A DNA stretch of 64,000 nt from Pseudomonas marginalis (GCF_900105325.1 NZ_FNSU01000003.1:3162001-3226000), one strand, 5' to 3'; positions 13,791 through 23,176 are shown, counted from the first letter of the stretch. Notes: a model not told the origin generated them from the sequence alone. Numbers and translations: made by a program.

Positions 13791-15250
13791 TGTTCTCCCC
13801 AACTGCTTTGCGCCCGCGATGCGCCAGATGGCTCATCGTCACCGGACTCTTCCTGATGCTCAGCGCCTGTGTTGATAAACCCAGCACGCTCGAGCGAATC
13901 AAGGAGGATGGCGTATTGCGGGTGATTACCCGAAACAGCCCGGCGACTTACTTCCAGGACCGCAACGGTGAAACCGGTTTCGAATATGAACTGGTCAAGC
14001 GTTTTGCCGATGACCTGGGCGTGAAGCTGGAAATCGAGACCGCCGACAACCTCGATGACCTGTTCGGCCAGCTGGGCAAACCCAACGGCCCGGTGCTCGC
14101 CGCCGCCGGCCTGGTCAGCAGCGAGCAGCGCCAGCAACAGATGCGTTTCTCCCATCCTTACCTGGAAGTCACCCCGCAGATCATCTACCGCAACGGCCAG
14201 TCACGCCCGACGAACGCGGCGGACTTGGTGGGCAAGAAGATCATGGTGCTCAAGGGCAGCACCCACGCCGAACAACTGGCGGCGCTTAAAAAGCAGAACC
14301 CGGCCATCGAATACGAAGAATCCGATGCTGTCGAGGTGGTCGACCTGCTGCGCATGGTGGACGAGGGGCAAATCGACCTGACCCTGGTGGACTCCAACGA
14401 AGTGGCGATGAACCAAGTGTACTTCCCCAACGTACGGGTGGCGTTCGACCTCGGCAATGCCAGCAACCAGAGCTGGGCCGTGGCGGCCGGCGACGACAAC
14501 AGCCTGCTCAACGAGATCAACAGCTACCTGGACAAGGTGGAAAAGAACGGCACCCTGCAACGCCTTAAAGACCGCTATTACGGGCACGTCGATGTACTCG
14601 GCTATGTCGGCGCCTACACCTTCGCCCAGCATTTGCAGCAGCGGCTGCCCAAATACGAGAAACACTTTCGCGCCTACGCCAAGGAAGAAAAAGTCGATTG
14701 GCGCCTGCTTGCGGCTATCGGTTATCAGGAATCGCTGTGGCAACCGGCGGTCACCTCAAAGACCGGCGTGCGCGGCCTGATGATGCTGACCCAGAACACC
14801 GCCCAGGCCATGGGCGTGTCCAACCGCCTGGATGCCAGGCAAAGCATCATGGGCGGCGCCAAGTACCTGGCCAAGATCAAGGACGAGCTGGACGACAAGA
14901 TCGCCGAGCCCGACCGCACCTGGTTCGCCCTCGCTGCTTATAACGTCGGCACCGGCCATCTGGACGACGCGCGCATCCTGGCGAAGAAGGAAGGCCTGAA
15001 CCCGAACAAGTGGCTGGATGTGAAGAAGATGCTGCCGCGCCTGTCGCAGAAGCAGTGGTACAGCAAGACCCGCTACGGCTACGCCCGAGGCGGCGAGCCG
15101 GTGCACTTCGTGGCGAACATCCGGCGCTACTACGACATCCTGACCTGGGTGACCCAGCCCCAGCTGGAGGGTAACCAGGTGGTGGAAGGTAATCTACATG
15201 TGCCGGGTGTGGACAAGACCAAACCGCCGGAAGACAACCCGAAGCTCTAG
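13790..15250 (+). CDS. mltF: Membrane-bound lytic murein transglycosylase F
   Basis: The product (486 residues) cleaves peptidoglycan glycan strands with formation of 1,6-anhydromuramyl ends. It starts MFSPTALRPRCARWLIVTG and has a lipoprotein signal with lipobox LMLSAC, so it should be anchored to the outer membrane. Residues about 40-270 are a periplasmic solute-binding-like module (TLERIKEDGVLRVITRNSP). Residues about 290-450 are an SLT transglycosylase domain with catalytic Glu314 in IGYQESLWQP and the conserved AAYNVGTGH. The frame is open upstream to 13610, but ATG 13790 gives a proper signal peptide and the usual family length. Confidence 0.95.
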   Translation: MFSPTALRPRCARWLIVTGLFLMLSACVDKPSTLERIKEDGVLRVITRNSPATYFQDRNGETGFEYELVKRFADDLGVKLEIETADNLDDLFGQLGKPNGPVLAAAGLVSSEQRQQQMRFSHPYLEVTPQIIYRNGQSRPTNAADLVGKKIMVLKGSTHAEQLAALKKQNPAIEYEESDAVEVVDLLRMVDEGQIDLTLVDSNEVAMNQVYFPNVRVAFDLGNASNQSWAVAAGDDNSLLNEINSYLDKVEKNGTLQRLKDRYYGHVDVLGYVGAYTFAQHLQQRLPKYEKHFRAYAKEEKVDWRLLAAIGYQESLWQPAVTSKTGVRGLMMLTQNTAQAMGVSNRLDARQSIMGGAKYLAKIKDELDDKIAEPDRTWFALAAYNVGTGHLDDARILAKKEGLNPNKWLDVKKMLPRLSQKQWYSKTRYGYARGGEPVHFVANIRRYYDILTWVTQPQLEGNQVVEGNLHVPGVDKTKPPEDNPKL

Positions 15251-15282
15251 GTACCCGTGTGGGAGAGCGCTTTGTGGTAAGC

Positions 15283-15506
15283 GGGCCGGTGATCGGGCCT
15301 TTGTAGTGACGGGGCTTTTGTGGTGAGCGGGCTTTTTGTGGTGAGCGGGCTTGCCCCGCGCTGGGTGGCGAAGCCGCCCCAAAACCAGGCGCTACGGTTT
15401 TCCTGAAAAATCGCGGCGGCCCTATTGGGGCCGCTTCGCAGCCCAGCGCGGGGCAAGCCCGCTCACCACAAAAGCCCCTTCACTACAAAGGCCCGCTCAC
15501 CACACA
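15283..15506. repeat. Compound REP cluster with long inverted arms
   Basis: A 31-base segment at 15335-15365 (core AGCGGGCTTGCCCCGC) recurs as a perfect inverted copy at 15442-15472. The homology extends outward on both sides through GGGCCTTTGTAGTGA-type sequence. The left arm carries an extra 18-base tandem copy of TTTGTGGTGAGCGGGCTT. With its flanks this fills nearly all of the 301-base gap between mltF and the EIIB-like gene. It lies between convergent genes and probably acts also as an mRNA 3' structure. Confidence 0.85.
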
Positions 15507-15551
15507 CGAACTGCAGCTCATTCAAATGGCTCAACGTTGATCGACGTCGTC

Positions 15552-15830
15552 TTATAAACCGGTGATCAGGTGCACAACACCGCCCGGCAACACCATCACC
15601 GCCAGCACACTCGCTGCTTTCAACGCCGCCTCATCCAATCGTCCCACATCCTGCAACTGCACCCTTACCCGCGTCAGCGCCACCCGCTGTTGCGACTTGA
15701 GGTTATCCGCACCCCCCAACGCACTCAGCACTTCGGGCGACAACAGATTCTGCGTCGGTGCCTCGACCGTCTCGGCGATCAAATCCGGGGTCAGGGCCTT
15801 CCAGAACGCCTGCTTCAATTTATCCAACAT
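15552..15830 (-). CDS. Standalone EIIB-like PTS protein lacking the phosphorylation cysteine
   Basis: A 92-residue EIIB fold is recognisable from LSALGGADNLKSQQ and ALTRVRVQL plus the closing VVHLITGL. In active EIIB the residue before x-T-R-(L/V)-R is cysteine; here it is Ala51. The spacing is the same as in the degenerate second EIIB of NagE in this window. It is the last gene of the trehalose PTS operon, starting 2 bases after the EIIA-HPr-EI gene. It cannot carry phosphate in the usual way, so a structural or regulatory role is more likely. The true EIIB of the pathway is in TreP. Confidence 0.85.
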   Translation of the reverse strand: MLDKLKQAFWKALTPDLIAETVEAPTQNLLSPEVLSALGGADNLKSQQRVALTRVRVQLQDVGRLDEAALKAASVLAVMVLPGGVVHLITGL

Positions 15831-15832
15831 GC

Positions 15833-18346
15833 TCAGTTCTCCAGCACAACGGTGGCTGTTTGATAGTCGCGCAGGGCCTCGCGCACTTGGGCGGCTTCTT
15901 CCAGGCCCAGCACCTGGCGGGCGATGCTCTGGCAGTCGACCAGGTCCAACTCGCGCACGGTGGCCTTGATGGTCGGGATCAACGGCACGCTGACCGACAA
16001 CTCATCGACCCCCAACCCGATCAACAACGGCACGGCCAGCGCTTCCGACGCCAACGCGCCGCAGATGCCCACCCATTTGCCGTGGGCATGAGCGGCCTTG
16101 ACGGTGGTGGCAATCAGGCGCAATACCGCCGGGTGAAAGCTGTCGGCCTGGCTGGCCAGCCGTGGATGGTCACGGTCCATGGCCAGGGTGTATTGGGTCA
16201 GGTCGTTGGTGCCGATGGAGAAAAAATCCACATGGGGCGCAAACACGTCGGCCATCAAGGCGGCGGACGGCACTTCGATCATGATGCCCAGCTTCGGCAG
16301 CTCGACAAGCCCCAGCGCCAGCGCCTCTTCTTCAAGGATCTTGCGCGCCAGGTGCAGCTCCGACAACAGGCTGACCATCGGTAACATGATATGCAGCCGC
16401 GTCAGGCCGGCACTGGCGAGGATGGCGCGCAACTGCTCGCGCAGTAGCTGTGGACGCTCCAGGCACAGGCGAATCCCGCGCAAACCCAGGAATGGGTTGG
16501 TCTCCGCTTCCATCGGCACGTAGGCCAACGGTTTGTCGCCGCCCACGTCCAGGGTGCGCACCACCAGGTTGCGTTCAGTACCCAGGGCACGGGCGATGGC
16601 GCTGTAAGTGGTGGCCTGTTCCTCGGGGCTCGGCGCGCGGTTACGGTCGAGGTAGAGGAATTCCGAGCGCAGCAGGCCCACGCCTTCACCCCCTAGGGTC
16701 AGGGATTGCTCCACCTCCTGAAGCGAAGCGACGTTGGCCGTGACCTCGACGTGATGACCATCGCGGGTGATGGCGGGCAACGCAGCCTGCGCCACATCGC
16801 GCTGATGCCGCTGCACCTGTTGTTGGCGAGCCACTTCCAAGCGTTCGATTTCAGCCAGGTTCGGCGCCAGATGCAGCTCGCCTTTATCGGCATCCAGCAG
16901 CACCTGCTTGCCATTCGCCAGCGCCAAGACCTGCTCCGGCACCCCGCAGATCGCCGGCAAGCCCAAGGCACGGGCGAGGATCGCCACATGGCTGGTCGCC
17001 CCGCCGCCGACGGTGACAAACCCCAGCACCTTTTGGGGATCGAGGCTGGCGGTTTGCGAAGGCGTCAGTTGCTCGGCGACCAGGATCGCGCGGTCGGGCA
17101 GGTCCCAGGCGCGGTCTTGAATTCCGAGGATCAGCTTCAGCACACGCTGGCCGACATCCGCGAGGTCCGCCGCACGTTCGGCCAACAGGGCATTGCCCAG
17201 GTTCTGGAACAGCTGGGCAGTGGCGACCGTGGCGCTGTTCCAGGCAAATGCGGCGCTCTTGCCTTCGGCCAGTAGGCCGTGGGCTTGTTCCAGCAGCGTC
17301 GGGTCTTCGAGCAATTCCTGATGGGCGCGGAAAATCTCCGCCTGGGCACTGCCTGCCGCCTGGGTTTGCAGGGCTTGCAGCGCTTCGGTTGCAGCCAGCA
17401 AGCCACGGTCCAAAGCGCCGCGCTCGAACGCCTCGCCAGCGCCCTGTTCAGTCACCTTCAGCTCGGGCTCAGCAATCTGGACCACCTGGCCAAACGCCGA
17501 TCCCGGCGATGCGCAAACGCCTCGCAGCAGCGTCGCCGACGATACCGGCACGGGCGCTTCAAGCTGTGCAGCCGGCGCCGCAATGGCCTCGCCGCAGCCT
17601 TCAAGCAACAGCGCGACCAAAGCTTGGATCGCCGCCTCGGCATCGTCACCGGCCGCACTCACTTGCAAGGTATCGCCCTGCACGGTTTGCAGTGCCATGA
17701 TCGCCACCAGCGACTTGGCGTTGGCACTCTGGGTTTGCTTGTGCAGGTAAATGCTCGCGTTAAAACCTTTCGCGGCTTGTGCAAACACGGCGGCCGGGCG
17801 CGCGTGTAAACCGTTGGCGTTGGGTAAGGTCAACGGCTTTGAGAAGCGTGCATCGCCCTCCTCCTCATCGGCCTCCTCTACCCGGTTGCCGGGCGCTACC
17901 TGCAACACCGGCTGGCCCCGTTCCACCAGGCCGCTTGCCAACGGCGTGAACGGCTCGCCGCTGACCACCAGCATCAAGGTCAGCAAACTGCGTGCGTGGA
18001 GTGCCACATAGTCGGCATCGAATTCGATCAAGGCTTGCCCGGCTTCTACCCGCTGGCCTTCCTCGACCAGGCGGGTGAAGCCCTTGCCGGCCAGGCTCAC
18101 GGTGTCCAGGCCGATATGCATCAGCACCTGCACGCCGTTGTCGTCGGTGACGCTGACCGCATGCCCACTGTCCTGGATATTGCTGATCACCCCGGCCAGG
18201 GGGGCGCACAGGGTCTGCGAGGTGGGATCGATGCACAGGCCGTCGCCGATCATGCGGCTGGCGAACACCGGGTCAGGCACCTTGTCCAGTGCCAGCAGCA
18301 CGCCGGACAAGGGCGCCAGCAGTTCCAGGGGTTGAGTTGCGGTCAT
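15833..18346 (-). CDS. ptsP: Multidomain PTS phosphotransferase EIIA(Glc-type)-HPr-EI
   Basis: This 837-residue cytoplasmic protein carries a whole phosphate relay. Residues 1-155 are EIIA of the glucose type, with His62 (GHAVSV) and the phosphorylated His77 in VLMHIGLDTV. Residues about 168-250 are HPr with His181 in NANGLHARPAA. The rest is Enzyme I, with GGGATSHVAILARALGLP, GLLRSEFLYLDR and SIGTNDLTQYTLAMDRDHP. It would pass phosphate from PEP through EI, HPr and EIIA to the EIIB of TreP. It lies in the tre operon after the porin. A good ribosome site (AGGTGA) precedes the ATG. Confidence 0.96.
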   Translation of the reverse strand: MTATQPLELLAPLSGVLLALDKVPDPVFASRMIGDGLCIDPTSQTLCAPLAGVISNIQDSGHAVSVTDDNGVQVLMHIGLDTVSLAGKGFTRLVEEGQRVEAGQALIEFDADYVALHARSLLTLMLVVSGEPFTPLASGLVERGQPVLQVAPGNRVEEADEEEGDARFSKPLTLPNANGLHARPAAVFAQAAKGFNASIYLHKQTQSANAKSLVAIMALQTVQGDTLQVSAAGDDAEAAIQALVALLLEGCGEAIAAPAAQLEAPVPVSSATLLRGVCASPGSAFGQVVQIAEPELKVTEQGAGEAFERGALDRGLLAATEALQALQTQAAGSAQAEIFRAHQELLEDPTLLEQAHGLLAEGKSAAFAWNSATVATAQLFQNLGNALLAERAADLADVGQRVLKLILGIQDRAWDLPDRAILVAEQLTPSQTASLDPQKVLGFVTVGGGATSHVAILARALGLPAICGVPEQVLALANGKQVLLDADKGELHLAPNLAEIERLEVARQQQVQRHQRDVAQAALPAITRDGHHVEVTANVASLQEVEQSLTLGGEGVGLLRSEFLYLDRNRAPSPEEQATTYSAIARALGTERNLVVRTLDVGGDKPLAYVPMEAETNPFLGLRGIRLCLERPQLLREQLRAILASAGLTRLHIMLPMVSLLSELHLARKILEEEALALGLVELPKLGIMIEVPSAALMADVFAPHVDFFSIGTNDLTQYTLAMDRDHPRLASQADSFHPAVLRLIATTVKAAHAHGKWVGICGALASEALAVPLLIGLGVDELSVSVPLIPTIKATVRELDLVDCQSIARQVLGLEEAAQVREALRDYQTATVVLEN

Positions 18347-18407
18347 GACGTCACCTGCTGTTTTGTTCTGTAAAGATCCTTGGGTGGATGCCTATCCCAT
18401 GGATGAC

Positions 18408-19628
18408 TTATTTCCACCAGTATTCAACCTGCACGCCAACGTTCGACCCATGCCGCGCGGTGCCATAGGCGCCGGTGTCGGACAACGCCGAGCCCGCCGC
18501 CAGTTCATTCGCTGCACGCTTGGCCGCTTCGTTCCAGGTCGCATAGGTGTAGTACAAACGCACTTCCGGCCGCGCCCAGAAATCCGGGCCGTTGGGCGAC
18601 CAGGTCGGGGCAAAGGTAAATTTGCTCAGCTTGCGCGTGCCGCCGGTGGCATCGACCTGATCATGCCCAAGCTCGGTGACCAACTTGAATTGTTCGCTGA
18701 TCGCATACGCAGGGCGCACGCCGATGGACATCCAGGTCTGGTCCTGGCTGCCGGGGCGAATATCCTTCTGGTACACCGCCTCGATCTGCCCACCAAAACG
18801 CGGGGTCACCTGCCAGTCGAAGAACTCCACGGCGCGATAACTTTTGCTGCTGTTATCCAGGAAGGTATTGCCGGTGTAGCCCAGGCCGGTGCCGGGGCCT
18901 TCGCCGTACTGCAAAGCGAATTTGTTCTTGCCGCCCAGGAAGTCTTTTTGCACATGCTGCGCGGTGAGCGCCCAGCCGCTGTGGGTGTCGCGCCCGCCGG
19001 CCTTTTCGATATGGCTCAAGCCCAGCTCCAGCTCGCCGCCGGGGTTGGTCTTGAAGCCCGCGACGTTGAAGTCGTGACGGGTGGCGTATTCCTTCTGGTA
19101 CAGGTTGTCCTTGCGCGAAATGGCGTAGCTGTACTTGAGGTCGCCGATCAGCACGTCCTCGATTCCGCCGCCGGTGGCGCTCTGGTTCCAGTAGTAGAAG
19201 TCGGAAATATGGATGTCATTGCGTTTGTAGTAACGCCGACCGGCCCACAGCGAACCGCCATTGAGGGCAGGCAGGTTCGACCACTGCGCATACATCTGCG
19301 GCATGCGCGCCGAGCCGTTGTCTTCGCCCTGGAATTTAAGGGCGCGGTCGTATTGGTTGTACAGCGACGCCATGGCGTCGACGCTGAGCACCGAGCCATC
19401 GTCGAGGGTCAGCAGGTCCTGACGCAGTTCCAGTTCGGCGTACTGCTCGCATTCGTTGCCCAGTCGGTATTTGGTTTGCGCCCCCGGCAACTGGAAACAT
19501 TGCTGCTTGCCACTGCCTGTCGACGTCCCCGCGCCGCTGCGCAAGTAACCGGCAAATTCCAGGGCCTGCGCGCCGAATGGCAGGCTCAGGCAGGATGCAA
19601 CGAGGCCCAGCTTTATTGTTGTTTTCAT
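18408..19628 (-). CDS. LamB/ScrY-type maltoporin family outer-membrane porin
   Basis: The 406-residue precursor starts MKTTIKLGLVASCLSLPFGA and has a Sec signal ending at AQALEFAGYLRSG. The body alternates like a beta-barrel and closes in VQVEYWWK, as LamB porins do. The sequence GYLRSGAGTS near the mature N-terminus and the YYKRNDIHI region are typical of the maltoporin family. A longer in-frame start 16 codons upstream is less likely, because GAAGGAG lies just before the chosen ATG. Its place between treC and the phosphotransferase suggests that it admits trehalose across the outer membrane. Confidence 0.92.
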   Translation of the reverse strand: MKTTIKLGLVASCLSLPFGAQALEFAGYLRSGAGTSTGSGKQQCFQLPGAQTKYRLGNECEQYAELELRQDLLTLDDGSVLSVDAMASLYNQYDRALKFQGEDNGSARMPQMYAQWSNLPALNGGSLWAGRRYYKRNDIHISDFYYWNQSATGGGIEDVLIGDLKYSYAISRKDNLYQKEYATRHDFNVAGFKTNPGGELELGLSHIEKAGGRDTHSGWALTAQHVQKDFLGGKNKFALQYGEGPGTGLGYTGNTFLDNSSKSYRAVEFFDWQVTPRFGGQIEAVYQKDIRPGSQDQTWMSIGVRPAYAISEQFKLVTELGHDQVDATGGTRKLSKFTFAPTWSPNGPDFWARPEVRLYYTYATWNEAAKRAANELAAGSALSDTGAYGTARHGSNVGVQVEYWWK

Positions 19629-19680
19629 GAATGCTCCTTCTATTTTTATTGTTTTATTACTGTCCTTGCACGACACGATT

Positions 19681-19786
19681 CCCTGTAGGAGCGAGCTTGC
19701 TCGCGAAGAACGCCAACGATTACGCAGCGATACTGGTTTAACGCGGCGCTCTCAGGTTTTTCGCGAGCAAGCTCGCTCCTACAGGG
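19681..19786. repeat. REP doublet (REPIN)
   Basis: The 30 bases at 19681-19710 (core GTAGGAGCGAGCTTGCTCGC) recur inverted at 19757-19786 with one mismatch, separated by 46 bases. The doublet lies between treC and the porin gene. The same family appears at 45137-45238. Confidence 0.9.
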
Positions 19787-19792
19787 GGCGTA

Positions 19793-21439
19793 TCAATCAA
19801 TCAGGTGCAGCACGAACGATTCGTAGGGACGCAAGACGACCGTGGCCGAGCGTCGCGGGCAGTCGGGGTAGTTGCTGATCAGCAGGCGTTGCTCGGTCGC
19901 GGCGTCGATCACGTCGCCAGGCAGCTGGACCTCACAGGGCTGGCCGTAGAAGTTGTTCAGCACCAGCAGGCGCTCGCCGTGGCCTTCGCGCAGGTACGCC
20001 CAGACCTGCAAATGGTCTTGCAGCAGTTGGCGGTAAACCCCCTCTTGAATCAGCGGTTCGTGACGGCGCAGGGCGATCAGTGCGCGGTAGTGATGCAGCA
20101 CGGAGTCGGGATCGTCGCGCTGGTGTTCAACGTTGATCTGCGCGGCATTCGCCGGGAGGCCGATCCAGGGCTCGCCGCTACTGAAACCCGCATTCGGCTG
20201 CGCGTTCCACTGCATCGGCGTACGGCCGTTGTCGCGGGACTTCTGCATGATCGCCGCCATGCTCGCCGCTTCGGATTCACCGGCATCGCGCTTGAGGCGG
20301 AAGATGTTCAGGGTCTCCACATCGCGGTACTGATCGATGCTGTCGAAGCCCGGATTGGTCATGCCCAGTTCTTCGCCCTGGTACACGAACGGCGTGCCCT
20401 GGAGGAAGTGCAGCGCGGTGGCGAGCATCTTGGCCGAGACCACGCGATGCTCACCGTCGTCACCAAACCGCGAGACCACCCGGGGTTGATCGTGGTTACA
20501 CCAGAACAGCGCGTTCCAGCCGCCACCGGCCTGCATGCCCAGTTGCCAGTCGGAGAGGATCTGCTTGAGTTGCAGGAAGTCGAAGTCAGCCTTCACCCAC
20601 TTCTGCAGGTTCGGGTAATCGACTTTCAGGTGATGAAAGTTGAAGGTCATCGACAGCTCTTTCGACTCTGGCCGCGAGTAGCGAATGCAATGCTCAAGGC
20701 TGGTGGACGACATCTCGCCGACGTTGATCAGGTCATGGCCTTCAAAGACTTCGCGGTGCATCTCCTGCAGGTATTCATGCACGTTCGGGCCGTCGGTGTA
20801 GAAGCGGCGGCCGTCGCTGTTGTCTTCGGGGAAGTCGGCGGGCTTGGAGATCAGGTTGATCACGTCCAGGCGGAAACCGCCCACGCCCTTGTCGCGCCAG
20901 AAGCGCATCAACTTGAACACCTCGGCACGCACCTGGGGGTTGTCCCAATTGAGGTCGGCCTGGGTGTGGTCGAACAGGTGCAGGAAGTACTGGCCGGTTT
21001 GCGCCTCGTATTCCCAGGCCGAACCGCCGAACTTGGACTCCCAGTTGTTCGGCTGGTCCCGCCAGATGTAGAAGTCGCGGTAGGGGTTGTCGAGGCTGCT
21101 GCGCGCCTGCTGGAACCACTCATGCTCGATGGAGGTGTGGTTGACCACAATGTCGAGCATCAGCTTGATGCCACACTTGGCCGCTTCGCTGATCAGCAGG
21201 TCGCAGTCGGCCATGGTCCCGTAGCTGGGGTCGATGGCGTAGTAGTCGCTGATGTCGTAGCCGTTGTCCCGTTGCGGCGAGCGCAGGAACGGGGTGATCC
21301 ACAGGCAATCCACGCCCAGCCATTTGAGGTAGTCGAGTTTGTCCACGATGCCCAGCAGGTCACCGGTGGCGTTACCCGCGTGGCTGTGGAAGCTCTTGGG
21401 GTAGATCTGGTAGATCACCGAGTGTTGCCAGTCTTGCAT
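19793..21439 (-). CDS. treC: Trehalose-6-phosphate hydrolase (alpha,alpha-phosphotrehalase)
   Basis: A 548-residue GH13 cytoplasmic enzyme that splits imported trehalose-6-phosphate into glucose and glucose-6-phosphate. The GH13 signatures are in order: DIVVNHTS, GGFRLDVINL with the nucleophile Asp192, INVGEMSS with the acid/base Glu242, and FWCNHDQPRVVSRFG with the third carboxylate. The N-terminus MQDWQHSVIYQIYPKSFHS is typical of oligo-1,6-glucosidase/TreC enzymes. It lies directly downstream of treP, and that pairing selects trehalose-6-phosphate over other alpha-glucosides. Confidence 0.96.
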   Translation of the reverse strand: MQDWQHSVIYQIYPKSFHSHAGNATGDLLGIVDKLDYLKWLGVDCLWITPFLRSPQRDNGYDISDYYAIDPSYGTMADCDLLISEAAKCGIKLMLDIVVNHTSIEHEWFQQARSSLDNPYRDFYIWRDQPNNWESKFGGSAWEYEAQTGQYFLHLFDHTQADLNWDNPQVRAEVFKLMRFWRDKGVGGFRLDVINLISKPADFPEDNSDGRRFYTDGPNVHEYLQEMHREVFEGHDLINVGEMSSTSLEHCIRYSRPESKELSMTFNFHHLKVDYPNLQKWVKADFDFLQLKQILSDWQLGMQAGGGWNALFWCNHDQPRVVSRFGDDGEHRVVSAKMLATALHFLQGTPFVYQGEELGMTNPGFDSIDQYRDVETLNIFRLKRDAGESEAASMAAIMQKSRDNGRTPMQWNAQPNAGFSSGEPWIGLPANAAQINVEHQRDDPDSVLHHYRALIALRRHEPLIQEGVYRQLLQDHLQVWAYLREGHGERLLVLNNFYGQPCEVQLPGDVIDAATEQRLLISNYPDCPRRSATVVLRPYESFVLHLID

Positions 21440-21495
21440 GGTGGGTTCCTTCAGTAGAGTTTTGTGCTGGCCTCTCGGGCCTCGATGGCGATTGA

Positions 21496-22938
21496 TCAGG
21501 CGACGCGATAACCCGGCCGAACAATCTTCATGCTCAACGCACAGGTCAGTACAAACGGCACGACCATCGCGATGACCATCCCGATCACAAACATCGCGAT
21601 GGATTGCGGCACGATCGAGATAAACCCAGGTAAACCACCGACGCCGATGGCCGAGGCCTGCACCTTGTTCAGCGACAGGAAAATGCTGCCCAGCGCCGAG
21701 CCCACCAGGGCCGCGTAAAACGGAAACTTGAAGCGCAGGTTCACCCCGAACATCGCCGGTTCCGTGATGCCGAAGTACGCGGAAATCGCTGAGGTCGAGG
21801 CCATGCTTTTATCCCGCGCATTGCGGGTGGTGTAGAACACCGCGAGCGCGGCGCTGCCCTGGGCCAGGTTGGACATCACGATCATCGGCCAGATAAACGT
21901 GCCGCCCTGGGTGGAGATCAGTTGCAGGTCCACGGCGAGGAACATGTGGTGCATGCCGGTGATCACCAGCGGCGCGTACAGCAGCCCGAAAATCGCTCCG
22001 CCAACCATCGGCGCCAGGTCAAACAGGGTGACCACGCCTTCGGTGATCAGGATGCCGAGGTGACGGGTCACCGGGCCGATGATCGCCAACGCGAGCACGC
22101 CGGTGACGACGATGGTGGTGATTGGCACGACCAGCAATTGAATGGCGTTGGGCACACGAGCGCGCAGCCATTTCTCGATGACGCTCATGACATACGCCGC
22201 CATCAGGATCGGCAGGATCTGCCCCTGGTAGCCGACTTTCTCGATCTTGAACCAACCGAAAATATCGAAGTACGGCAGGCTCTGGCCGTCGAGCCCGGCG
22301 ACCGCCTTGCCGTAGTTCCAGGCATTGAGCAGATCGGGATGCACCAGCATCAGGCCGAGCACGATGCCGAGGATTTCACTGCCGCCAAAGCGCTTGGCCG
22401 CCGACCAACCCACCAACGCCGGCAGGAACACGAACGAGGTGTTGGCCATCAGGTTGATCAGGCTCCACAGGCCATCCAGGTTCGGATACGCCTCCAGCAG
22501 CGTCTGGCCCTCGATGAACATGCCCTTGGCGCCCATCAGGTTGTTCACGCCCATCAGCAGGCCGGCGATGATCAACGCGGGCAGGATCGGCATGAACACA
22601 TCGGAGAACACCCGTACCAGGCGCTGCATGGCGTTGGTCTTGTCGGCGCCCTTCTTCTTCACATCGGCGATGGTGGCGGCGGCGAGGCCGGTCTGTTCGC
22701 GCAGGGCGGCGTAGACCTTTTCCACTTCGCCGGGGCCGATCACCACCTGGAACAAACCGCCGGTGAAGAACGAGCCCTTGACCAGATCGACCTGGTTCAA
22801 CGCGCTGTTGTTGACCAGGCTCGGATCCTTGAGCGCCAGGCGCAGGCGGGTCACGCAGTGGGCAGCTTGCTCAAGGTTGTCGCTGCCCCCGAGGTGCTCG
22901 AGGATCTCGCGGGCAATGTTGGAATAGTCGTGGCTCAT
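21496..22938 (-). CDS. treP: PTS trehalose-specific EIIBC permease
   Basis: The 480-residue inner-membrane protein imports trehalose as trehalose-6-phosphate. Residues 1-85 are EIIB with the active Cys28 in AAHCVTRLRLAL. Residues about 105-475 are a multi-span EIIC (VFSDVFMPILPALIIAGLLM, FGITEPAMFGVNLRFKFPF). There is no EIIA domain; that function sits in the EIIA-HPr-EI fusion of the same operon. It is the first gene of the minus-strand tre operon. Its promoter overlaps a double palindromic operator, so repression by TreR, encoded divergently, is the likely control. Confidence 0.96.
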   Translation of the reverse strand: MSHDYSNIAREILEHLGGSDNLEQAAHCVTRLRLALKDPSLVNNSALNQVDLVKGSFFTGGLFQVVIGPGEVEKVYAALREQTGLAAATIADVKKKGADKTNAMQRLVRVFSDVFMPILPALIIAGLLMGVNNLMGAKGMFIEGQTLLEAYPNLDGLWSLINLMANTSFVFLPALVGWSAAKRFGGSEILGIVLGLMLVHPDLLNAWNYGKAVAGLDGQSLPYFDIFGWFKIEKVGYQGQILPILMAAYVMSVIEKWLRARVPNAIQLLVVPITTIVVTGVLALAIIGPVTRHLGILITEGVVTLFDLAPMVGGAIFGLLYAPLVITGMHHMFLAVDLQLISTQGGTFIWPMIVMSNLAQGSAALAVFYTTRNARDKSMASTSAISAYFGITEPAMFGVNLRFKFPFYAALVGSALGSIFLSLNKVQASAIGVGGLPGFISIVPQSIAMFVIGMVIAMVVPFVLTCALSMKIVRPGYRVA

Positions 22939-22998
22939 GCTTGGTTTCCACTTTGATTTTTTTTATTGGGGGCAGTCATTGGCAGCACGCCGAAGGCA

Positions 22999-23027
22999 AA
23001 AGTACTCGTACAGACGAGTTAAAGCAA
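22999..23027 (-). promoter_or_regulatory. treP promoter
   Basis: On the minus strand TTGCTT (23022-23027) and TACTTT (22999-23004) are separated by exactly 17 bases. The spacer is one of the two TreR-type palindromes, so bound repressor would block polymerase. Confidence 0.6.
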
Positions 23028-23046
23028 CAACTCGTCTGTACGAGTT
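23004..23046. promoter_or_regulatory. Double TreR operator
   Basis: ACTCGTACAGACGAGTT (23004-23020) and its exact reverse complement (23029-23045) lie 8 bases apart. Each is itself a palindrome of ACTCGT and ACGAGT half-sites separated by four bases. The pair sits between the divergent treP and treR genes. This fits a dimeric GntR-type repressor binding twice. Confidence 0.85.
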
Positions 23047-23176
23047 TGATTTTGTTTATTCCCTGCAGGACACCGCTGCGCTGCAAGCCGCAGAAATCCA
23101 TGGGTCTAATGGACAAACTCCCGCTCTGCCTCTAAGGTTCCTGCCTTGAACGCCAACGCGGCACAGAGCCCTATCC

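Noticed and set aside
15283..15506. CRISPR-like repeat array
   Set aside because: Units are inverted and touching, not direct repeats with unique spacers; this is a REP cluster.
18347..18407. Possible small gene between the porin and the PTS phosphotransferase
   Set aside because: Only 61 bases, with no coding frame with a ribosome site apart from that of the downstream gene.
19805..21457. 550-codon plus-strand frame opposite treC
   Set aside because: Antisense shadow of a GH13 enzyme that has all catalytic motifs.
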